From the NCBI GenBank assembly GCA_955652585.1, contig CATPBF010000128.1, positions 1 to 9,664 of the forward strand: a stretch of 9,664 bases of DNA, written 5' to 3'. The notes beneath the pieces were generated by a model, which was given only the letters and a program-made list of their open reading frames with translations, had not been told where the DNA came from and did no database searches. Below are positions 1-5,139 of this stretch, piece after piece. Position numbers and translations under genes: made by a program. Every line of letters starts with the position of its first letter. The first letter of the stretch is position 1. This DNA comes from Candidatus Dormiibacterota bacterium (GTDB lineage: Bacteria; Chloroflexota; Dormibacteria; Dormibacterales; Dormibacteraceae).

Positions 1-620
1 GGCTCGCCGATGACGGCTGCGGTCGGCTCGGCCAGGAAAGCGACCTCTGCAAATCCGGCCTCGACCGCCGCCTGCTCCAGGCGGCTGAAAGCCTCGGCGT
101 CTGACGCCGCCCGATGGTCGGGATCCGCGCCCGCGAACACAACCGGATGTCCAAGCACAACCCGTTGCGCGCCGGCGACGACGGCGGCGTCCGCTTCGTC
201 TTTCAATCGTTTCAGCACGACCGCGACCAACGCGCCCACCGTGAAGTCCGTCGCCCAGGAGTTGGTGCCCGCGAAACCAACTTTCGCCAGCTCGTGCTTC
301 ACGCCGGACAGCAGCCGTGAGTCGTTGCAGCCCCCGCCCTTGCGGTATTGCCGGCAGTCGGTGTCCCAACCGTAGGGCGCGAGGGCGCAGTTCGAGCAGT
401 CGGTCTTTTCGTGGCCCGACTTGAGGAAAGTCTTCACCGCCTCATCGCCTGCTGCGCGACGCCCGCCGCGATGGAGATACACGAACGATGGCAGCGTCAT
501 CGCCGATCGCGATGGCCCCAACGCCAGCACATCGACACGGTCGGGATACGCGACAGAGATGGCGCTGTTGCTCGTACCGAAATCGATGCCATAGCCGATG
601 GGAGGCGCGCCCGAGTTCAC
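1..620 (-). CDS. Hsp70/YegD-like actin-fold ATPase, N-terminal part (runs off left edge)
   Basis: About 206 residues are visible, read leftwards and cut by the window edge. Near the N-terminus (residues 11-19) is the phosphate-1 loop GIDFGTSNS typical of Hsp70/actin-fold ATPases. Further on are LGHPVVF (about 155-161) and, close to the edge, AEPTAAVIGE, the equivalent of the EPTAA segment of DnaK. The overall pattern fits the YegD-like branch of Hsp70 proteins better than DnaK itself; the rest of the nucleotide fold and any substrate domain lie outside. The start is taken as GTG at 620, with another GTG one codon upstream and an in-frame TAA shortly before; no convincing Shine-Dalgarno is seen. 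Residues 75-98 carry four cysteines (C75-x2-C78-x10-C89-x8-C98), a possible metal site not expected in ordinary Hsp70 ATPase domains. The likely role is an ATP-driven chaperone-like protein, client unknown. The family call is firm, the subfamily tentative. Confidence 0.85.
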   Translation of the reverse strand, partial: MNSGAPPIGYGIDFGTSNSAISVAYPDRVDVLALGPSRSAMTLPSFVYLHRGGRRAAGDEAVKTFLKSGHEKTDCSNCALAPYGWDTDCRQYRKGGGCNDSRLLSGVKHELAKVGFAGTNSWATDFTVGALVAVVLKRLKDEADAAVVAGAQRVVLGHPVVFAGADPDHRAASDAEAFSRLEQAAVEAGFAEVAFLAEPTAAVIGE

Positions 621-663
621 CACGGCACCATATCTGGTCGCCGGTTACCGGAGCACCTTGGTC

Positions 664-807
664 TCAGCGCGCGGCTGCGAATACCCCAAAGCCGGCGAGC
701 AAGAGAACGATTGAGATGCCGAGCAGCAAGGGACCGATCACGACGAGGACTTGCTTGAGCAGGTTGAGGCGGCGGCGATGGCGCAGCCGTCCCAGCCTTG
801 ACTCCAA
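664..807 (-). CDS. possible small single-helix membrane protein
   Basis: A short open frame of 47 codons begins at a TTG (807) and ends in TGA 44 bases before the Hsp70-like gene. It encodes a basic N-terminal stretch rich in Arg (RLGRLRHRRR) followed by one hydrophobic span of about 25 residues (VLVVIGPLLLGISIVLLLAG). This fits a small inner-membrane protein with a positive-inside N-terminus. There is no ATG start and no clear ribosome binding site, and it lies directly downstream of the terminator of the preceding gene. The frame stays open upstream into the terminator, and an internal GTG is another possible start. I do not recognise a family. It may be a real small protein co-transcribed with the Hsp70-like gene, or a chance frame. 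Confidence 0.3.
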   Translation of the reverse strand: MESRLGRLRHRRRLNLLKQVLVVIGPLLLGISIVLLLAGFGVFAAAR

Positions 808-816
808 GTTGAGCGG

Positions 817-852
817 CAAGAAAAGGCCTCGCAGGGGGTAGTCCTGCGAGGC
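817..852 (-). terminator. Rho-independent terminator of the PLD-YggT-GlsB cluster
   Basis: Read on the minus strand, a perfect 10-bp stem (GCCTCGCAGG with CCTGCGAGGC) encloses a 7-base loop and is followed by CTTTTCTT. It begins 17 bases after the stop of the GlsB-like gene, the expected place for an intrinsic terminator. It probably ends the minus-strand transcript carrying that gene and separates it from the Hsp70-like gene. Confidence 0.85.
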
Positions 853-868
853 GTGACTAACGTGATTT

Positions 869-1135
869 CTACGCGTGAATTACTCCGCGGTGGGTCAAGG
901 CTCTGAACACGACCAGAAGGATGACCGCGCCCACGAACGCGGCAAGGATTCCGCCGACCGTGAATGTCCCTGTAGCCACGGGCAAGCCGACGAGGCTCGC
1001 GAGCCAGCCCCCCAGGAACGCGCCCAGGATGCCGACCACGATGTCCCACAGCAGGCCCATGCCCTTGCCGGATAGCACTTTGCTGGCCACAAACCCGGCG
1101 ATGGCGCCGACGATGATAAAGACGACAATTCCCAT
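869..1135 (-). CDS. GlsB/YeaQ/YmgE-family small membrane protein
   Basis: This 88-residue protein is almost entirely hydrophobic, with three predicted membrane helices (about residues 2-20, 27-48 and 58-79). It has the glycine-rich pattern of the transglycosylase-associated (GlsB/YeaQ/YmgE) family: GAIAGFVASKVLSG, then LLWDIVVGILGAFLGGWLA, then a last helix ending in VFRALTHR. Length matches the family (about 80-90). Members are small inner-membrane proteins often induced by stress; their molecular function is not settled and the family name should not be read as enzymatic activity. The ATG at 1135 is supported by AGAGGG ten bases upstream (1146-1151). It is the last gene of a minus-strand series after PLD and YggT, and a strong terminator follows its stop. 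Confidence 0.88.
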   Translation of the reverse strand: MGIVVFIIVGAIAGFVASKVLSGKGMGLLWDIVVGILGAFLGGWLASLVGLPVATGTFTVGGILAAFVGAVILLVVFRALTHRGVIHA

Positions 1136-1198
1136 TTGCTTCTAACCCTCTTAGGTCGCCTTGCGGCGGTTATTCGAACGGGGGGAGCTGAGATCCAC

Positions 1199-1618
1199 TT
1201 AGGATGACGCTGGCTTGGTGCCGTGCGGCGCGGTGACGATCCTGATCAGCATGACGAGGCCCCAACCGATCACGGCGTAGACGACGATCGCGACCAGGGA
1301 TGCGGTCTCAAAGGTGTTGGTCTTGTTGCCGGTATCGCCGAAGATGCCGGTGAACGGGGCCACCATGACCGCGCTGAGCTGGTAGATGAAATGGACGAAG
1401 GCCGATTGCGACGAGGCGCCCAGCAGCTTGCCCAAGAAGCGAGCCGCGATGATGACGTCGACCAGGCCGACGACGAAGCCGACCACGGCCGCGGCGCGAA
1501 AGTTGTAGCTGCCCGGCTCGGCTACAGAGGCGCGTTCGACTGGAGCGGGAGCCGCCGCAGGAGCGGGAGCGGGAGCGGGAGCGGGAGCGGGAGCGGAAGC
1601 GGGTTGCTGAAATGCCAT
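1199..1618 (-). CDS. YggT-family membrane protein with Pro-Ala N-terminal tail
   Basis: The 139-residue protein has two parts. Residues 6-27 are an almost pure Pro-Ala stretch, encoded by a tandem hexanucleotide repeat. Residues 43-128 form a membrane domain: a helix at about 43-62 (VVGFVVGLVDVIIAARFLGK), a second hydrophobic segment with the APFTGIF motif (87-93) and a third helix at about 106-127. The layout of helix, PF.xIF-like motif and closing helix fits the YggT family, whose members are small envelope proteins linked in various bacteria to cell division or osmotic stress; exact function is unknown. The Pro-Ala tail is probably a cytoplasmic or periplasmic spacer and is not a usual part of the family. 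The ATG at 1618 has AGAGGTG ten bases upstream. The gene sits between PLD and GlsB genes, 63 bases before the latter, and is probably co-transcribed with it. Confidence 0.7.
   Translation of the reverse strand: MAFQQPASAPAPAPAPAPAPAAAPAPVERASVAEPGSYNFRAAAVVGFVVGLVDVIIAARFLGKLLGASSQSAFVHFIYQLSAVMVAPFTGIFGDTGNKTNTFETASLVAIVVYAVIGWGLVMLIRIVTAPHGTKPASS
1557..1604. repeat. hexanucleotide tandem repeat (GAGCGG)n coding Pro-Ala
   Basis: Six perfect GAGCGG units stand at 1561-1596 (plus strand), with a partial unit before and a one-base variant (AAGCGG) after. On the coding (minus) strand this gives alternating Pro and Ala codons at the N-terminus of the YggT-family protein. Because the unit is six bases, gain or loss of copies changes tail length without shifting frame. 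Confidence 0.9.
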
Positions 1619-1628
1619 TTAGTCATTC

Positions 1629-1635
1629 ACCTCTG
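1629..1635 (-). promoter_or_regulatory. ribosome binding site of the YggT-family gene
   Basis: AGAGGTG on the minus strand lies ten bases before the ATG at 1618 and supports that start, so that the Pro-Ala tail is translated and not skipped by a later start. Confidence 0.65.
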
Positions 1636-1723
1636 GCGATCACGGTGGCCGACCCGGCGTAACAAAATCAGCAACCGCCCAGGCGCCCACCTCGAGCAAT
1701 GCCCCTCGGAATCGGCGCCTCCC

Positions 1724-3349
1724 CTACCAGTCTCCCTGCCGGCGCATGTCCGGCGATCGGCCATCGGGGTCATACACCAACCGATAGAAAGGCTCAGCCC
1801 ACAGCCTGGTCGTCCGTGACGGCTGGATCCGCGGATGCGGCCTCACGCGCCCCGGCGGCCGCTCACCTCGCGCACCGTCCTGATGCCATCGCTCCAGCGC
1901 CTCGGCGGTCTCGCGGAACCTGGCCACCGCCTCCTCCGGATCGATCAAATCGCGGTCGTCACCTTCCGCGCGGCCCAGGTGCTCTCGCCAAAGTTGCAGA
2001 CGCAGGTCGCGCGCGAACGTACGAGCGCCGTCGCCAAGGCCCGCCGGATCGAGCGGGGCCCGGGCATCGCGCTTGTCGTCAAGCACTGCACAGGCGATCT
2101 CGGAGTCGTGGCTCCACGACCTCCGATTGAAATTGTCCGATCCAACCGATGCCCAGACGTCGTCGATCACGCTGACCTTGGCGTGCACGTAGACCGGAAC
2201 GCCGGCGAGGTTTTCGATGTCGTAGATGGCGACACGATCGGGTGCGGCCTCGAGCAGCAATTGGACTGCCTGCTCCCGCCCCACCTGGTTCGGCCGCAAG
2301 GTGAGGACTCCGGCCTGGTCGAAGAATCTCGGCACGACGGCGATCAGGTGTAGCGAAGGACACGCCACCAATGCATCGGCAAACGTCCTCGCCACCTCCG
2401 TCGACCAGAGGAACTGGTCTTCAAGGTAAATGAGCCGGCGCGCTCTTCGGATCGCCTTACGAAATCCGCGAGCGACGCTGCGCTCGCCGTGGGGCGCGAA
2501 CGGATAGCCACCCCGGCGGCGCGCGTAGGTACGAAGCACCTGGACCGCGTGCGTTCCACGCACCGAGGGATCGGCCGGCATCGGCGCCAGGGTGCTCGCC
2601 TTGCGATGTGTGTGGCGCAGCAGGTCGTGCGCGATCCCCAAGGGATCGCGACTGAGCGGGCTCCGATCATCCCATCGTTCGCGGAAGCAGAATTCCAGGT
2701 CCCCGACGGCCGGACCCTGGATCGCGATCTGAGCGTCATGCCACGGAGGCCTTTCGCCATACACGGGCGCCATGGCCTGCCGCTGTTCGTCGCCGTGATG
2801 GTCGGCGTCGTCGCGCCGGCTGTGGCAAAGGTCGATGCCGCCCACGAAAGCAACGTCTCGATCGCTCTTTTCCAGGTGGCGGATCACGATGAGCTTCTGG
2901 TGATGTGAGCCGCCAAGTCGCACCCGCTGATCGAGAAGGACCTCGGCCCCCGCTGAGTTCAGCAGCTCTCCGAGGTGGCGGTTCTCCTTGGCGCTGAAAC
3001 CGAGACGGTCGAGGTGGGACCGCCACAGCAAGCCCTTGACGATTGCGCCGCGGCCCGCGGCCGCGGCGAGAACTGCGCCCACCTCGCAATCGGGATCTTC
3101 GCTCAGGCGTTGGTCGGGGTCGCCGCGCCAGTCCGTGAAATACAGCCGATCGCCGGCGCCCAGCTCACGAATCGATTCCAGAAGGCGGCGGAAGTAGGTG
3201 GCTCCGTGCACGAGTGTTTCGACCGCGTTCCCGGTGCTCCAGGACAATGCGTCCGGACGCCTGCGGTCGAGAGCGCTGAACTCGTTTCCGCGTTCGGCGC
3301 TCGTGAGAAACCAACCCTCGAGCGCTCTGGCAGACGCCTCCTCCAGCAT
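1724..3349 (-). CDS. phospholipase D-like protein with two HKD sites
   Basis: This 541-residue protein belongs to the phospholipase D superfamily, which cleaves or transfers phosphodiester bonds via a covalent phosphohistidine; likely substrates are phospholipids. The second HKD site is canonical: H389-x-K391-x4-D396 (HAKVSVID) followed by GSDNFNRRSW and HDSE (414-417). The first, SHHQKLIVIR, has H150 and K152 but R157 where the motif Asp normally stands, followed by an inserted loop and then DVAFVGGIDLCHSR, the usual strand after the motif. Other PLD-like patches are FTDWRGDPDQ (71-80) and IYLEDQFLWS (307-316). No signal peptide is evident, so it may act at the inner membrane surface. The start at 3349 is constrained by an in-frame TAA two codons upstream; no Shine-Dalgarno is seen, so a later start or a leaderless message is possible. 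Length is in the range of two-site actinobacterial-type PLDs. It is the first gene of the minus-strand cluster and divergent from ppk2. It could instead be a phosphatidyltransferase. Confidence 0.85.
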   Translation of the reverse strand: MLEEASARALEGWFLTSAERGNEFSALDRRRPDALSWSTGNAVETLVHGATYFRRLLESIRELGAGDRLYFTDWRGDPDQRLSEDPDCEVGAVLAAAAGRGAIVKGLLWRSHLDRLGFSAKENRHLGELLNSAGAEVLLDQRVRLGGSHHQKLIVIRHLEKSDRDVAFVGGIDLCHSRRDDADHHGDEQRQAMAPVYGERPPWHDAQIAIQGPAVGDLEFCFRERWDDRSPLSRDPLGIAHDLLRHTHRKASTLAPMPADPSVRGTHAVQVLRTYARRRGGYPFAPHGERSVARGFRKAIRRARRLIYLEDQFLWSTEVARTFADALVACPSLHLIAVVPRFFDQAGVLTLRPNQVGREQAVQLLLEAAPDRVAIYDIENLAGVPVYVHAKVSVIDDVWASVGSDNFNRRSWSHDSEIACAVLDDKRDARAPLDPAGLGDGARTFARDLRLQLWREHLGRAEGDDRDLIDPEEAVARFRETAEALERWHQDGARGERPPGRVRPHPRIQPSRTTRLWAEPFYRLVYDPDGRSPDMRRQGDW

Positions 3350-3395
3350 GTGTTACTGCGATTGTTACCACGTTCCGCACATCCTCAATGGCGTT
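3350..3395. promoter_or_regulatory. divergent intergenic region with an imperfect 12-base direct repeat
   Basis: Only 46 bases separate the start of the PLD gene (leftwards) from the start of ppk2 (rightwards), so promoters for both must lie here or inside the neighbouring coding sequences. The hexamer TGTTAC occurs twice, at 3351-3356 and 3363-3368, inside a 12-base repeat that matches at 9 of 12 positions. The spacing is close to one helical turn, which suits a protein-binding site, but no well-formed -35/-10 pair is clear on either strand. Confidence 0.3.
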
Positions 3396-4250
3396 ATGCC
3401 TGACACAGAGGGGAATGCGAAGGGCAGGTCCGTCCGCGCAACCTTGACCGCGCGGCCGCGTCGAGGCCGGGTCAACCTGGCCGCCATCGATCCGTCGGAG
3501 ACCCACGGGATCAAGCGGTACCAGGCCGATGAACGGCTACTCGCGGACGAGGAGCACATCATGTCGCTTCAGGAATGCCTCCACGCTGAGGGCAAGCGCT
3601 CGGTGCTGATCGTGCTGCAGGGCATGGACACGAGCGGCAAGGACGGAACAGTCAGGTATGCGCTCCGAGGCCTCAATCCTCAAGGCGTGAGGATCGTCTC
3701 GTTCAAAGCGCCGACTCCCAGCGAGCGCCGGCATGATTTTCTCTGGCGGATCAAGCGCCAAGCGCCTCGGGCCGGCGAGATCGTCATTTTCAACCGATCT
3801 CATTACGAGGACGTGCTGATCGCCAAGGTGCGAGAGCTCGCGCCGCCGAGAGTGATCGAAGCCCGCTACGGCATCATCAACCGGTTCGAGGCTGACCTCT
3901 TCAAGCACGGGACGAGGCTCGTCAAGTTGTTCCTGCACATATCAGAGGAGGAGCAGCGAGCGCGGCTGCTCGCCCGCCTGGGCGAACCGACCAAACACTG
4001 GAAGTTCAGCGGCAACGACATCAGTGAACGCCGGTATTGGGATGACTATCAGTCGGCGTACGCGGCGGCCATCGGGCGTTGTTCAACCGAGGACGCTCCT
4101 TGGTATGTCATCCCGGCCAACCGAAAGTGGTACCGGAACTGGGCGGTCTCGCAGATTCTCATCGAGACGATGGAGGACATGAAGTTGACCTATCCCAACC
4201 CGCACCTCGACGTTCGGGCACTGAAGAAAAGCCTGAAGGCGGCGGCCTGA
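3396..4250 (+). CDS. ppk2: PPK2-family polyphosphate:nucleotide phosphotransferase (class III-like)
   Basis: The 284-residue product transfers phosphate from polyphosphate to nucleotides; class III enzymes take AMP or ADP towards ATP. Visible motifs are Walker A GMDTSGKD (76-83), FNRSHYEDVL (132-141, Walker B region), the lid WKFSGNDISERRYWDDY, and PWYVIPANRKWYRNW near the C-terminus. The spacing and wording of these resemble class III (Meiothermus/Deinococcus-like) PPK2 more than the actinobacterial class I proteins, so I call it class III-like by inspection. An in-frame frame extends upstream to 3198 but runs antisense through the PLD gene. The ATG at 3396 gives about 21 residues before the conserved domain and is preferred, although no good ribosome binding site is seen. 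It is the first gene of the plus-strand operon, and its stop is one base before the next start, implying translational coupling. It is probably cytosolic. Confidence 0.92.
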   Translation: MPDTEGNAKGRSVRATLTARPRRGRVNLAAIDPSETHGIKRYQADERLLADEEHIMSLQECLHAEGKRSVLIVLQGMDTSGKDGTVRYALRGLNPQGVRIVSFKAPTPSERRHDFLWRIKRQAPRAGEIVIFNRSHYEDVLIAKVRELAPPRVIEARYGIINRFEADLFKHGTRLVKLFLHISEEEQRARLLARLGEPTKHWKFSGNDISERRYWDDYQSAYAAAIGRCSTEDAPWYVIPANRKWYRNWAVSQILIETMEDMKLTYPNPHLDVRALKKSLKAAA

Positions 4251-4251
4251 T

Positions 4252-5094
4252 ATGACTACCGTTCATGCCGGCACCAACGCCGTGAAGCAAGCCGCGGGCA
4301 ACCCCTTGCTCCAGCTTCTCGAGCGTCTCGGCTATGTGGTCCGCGGCGCCCTCTACGCCGTCATGGGGCTCTTGGCCTTAGGAATCGCTGTCAGCGTCGG
4401 TCCGGGCCAGACCACCGATCTTTCGGGCAGCCTTGTGTTCTTGACCGGCAACCCGTTCGGGAAGCTGGTGCTGATCGTTGCCGCCATCGGCCTGGCGGCA
4501 TACTCGTTGTGGGGTTTCATCCGGGCGATCTACGACCCCCTGCACCGAGGCAGCGGCGCCTCCGGCTACGCTGCGAGGCTAGGGTTTGTTTCGAGCGCGC
4601 TGTCTTATGCGGCCATAGTGATCCTCGCTCTCCAGCTCCTCGCAGGGTCAGGCGCGCCTTCCGGCGACAGCACCCAGAAAACGATTGCTTCAGTTCTCAC
4701 GCACCCCGCCGGTGGCGCGCTGACGATTCTCATCGGCCTCATTGCGATCGGGGTCGGCTTCGGGCAATTCCTCGAAGCCTATCGGGCCACCTTCGCGCAG
4801 GACCTGAAGGGCGCAGAGATGAGCCAGTCCGAAAGGACCTGGGCGATCCGGTTCGGCCGTTTCGGAATGATCGCCCGGGGTGTCACTTTCCTCGTCATCG
4901 GCTGGTTTGTCGTCCAGGCGGGAATCCATCACGACCCGGCTCAAGCCCAAGGCTTCGGCGGCGCGTTCCAGTTCCTTCTGGGCCAGCCCTTCGGACGCGT
5001 GCTGTTGGGAGTCATCGCGCTGGGTTTTGTGGCGCTGGGCCTCCATTCCTTCGCTTGCGCGCGCTGGATCCGCCTGATGGGCCGCACGGCTTGA
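4252..5094 (+). CDS. DUF1206 six-helix membrane protein
   Basis: The 280-residue protein consists of three similar units, each with two membrane helices, the hallmark of DUF1206. Unit 1 spans about residues 27-93 (GYVVRGALYAVMGLLAL, then NPFGKLVL...GFIRAIYD), unit 2 about 105-179 (GYAARLGFVSSALSYAAI, then HPAGGALT...QFLEAY), and unit 3 about 202-274 (GRFGMIARGVTFLVIGWF, then QPFGRVLL...FACARW). The repeated aromatic/Arg-Gly entry to the first helix and the P-x-G-G/R start of the second can be followed across all three. There is no signal peptide or enzymatic motif, and the biochemical function is unknown. It is wedged between ppk2 (1 base) and ppk1 (45 bases). This position suggests a membrane partner for polyphosphate metabolism, perhaps an anchor, sensor or channel, but that is inference from neighbourhood only. 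AAGGCGG inside the ppk2 end may serve as ribosome binding site. Confidence 0.88.
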   Translation: MTTVHAGTNAVKQAAGNPLLQLLERLGYVVRGALYAVMGLLALGIAVSVGPGQTTDLSGSLVFLTGNPFGKLVLIVAAIGLAAYSLWGFIRAIYDPLHRGSGASGYAARLGFVSSALSYAAIVILALQLLAGSGAPSGDSTQKTIASVLTHPAGGALTILIGLIAIGVGFGQFLEAYRATFAQDLKGAEMSQSERTWAIRFGRFGMIARGVTFLVIGWFVVQAGIHHDPAQAQGFGGAFQFLLGQPFGRVLLGVIALGFVALGLHSFACARWIRLMGRTA

Positions 5095-5139
5095 GCGCAA
5101 TCCGGAGCGCCATCCGGCTGGCGTGGAATCAGTAATCCG

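Noticed and set aside
10..841. Several plus-strand open frames of 68-136 codons
   Set aside because: They are Arg/Ala/Ser/Pro-rich antisense readings of the Hsp70-like gene and its upstream region, typical of spurious frames in GC-rich DNA.
1154..1175. Short GCC-GCAA-GGC hairpin between the YggT and GlsB genes
   Set aside because: The stem is only 4 bp (CGCC/GGCG) with no T tract, too weak to call a terminator; the two genes are probably co-transcribed.
1223..1819. Plus-strand frame with a long Ser-Gly repeat
   Set aside because: It is the antisense of the YggT-family gene; the Ser-Gly repeat is only the reverse reading of the GAGCGG hexamers.
3198..3395. Upstream extension of the ppk2 open frame
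   Set aside because: It runs antisense through the conserved N-terminal region of the PLD gene and adds no recognisable PPK2 sequence; ATG at 3396 gives the normal family length.
1835..3403. Plus-strand frames of 139-172 codons opposite the PLD gene
   Set aside because: They have no family resemblance, while the minus-strand frame has two HKD sites and unbroken conservation.
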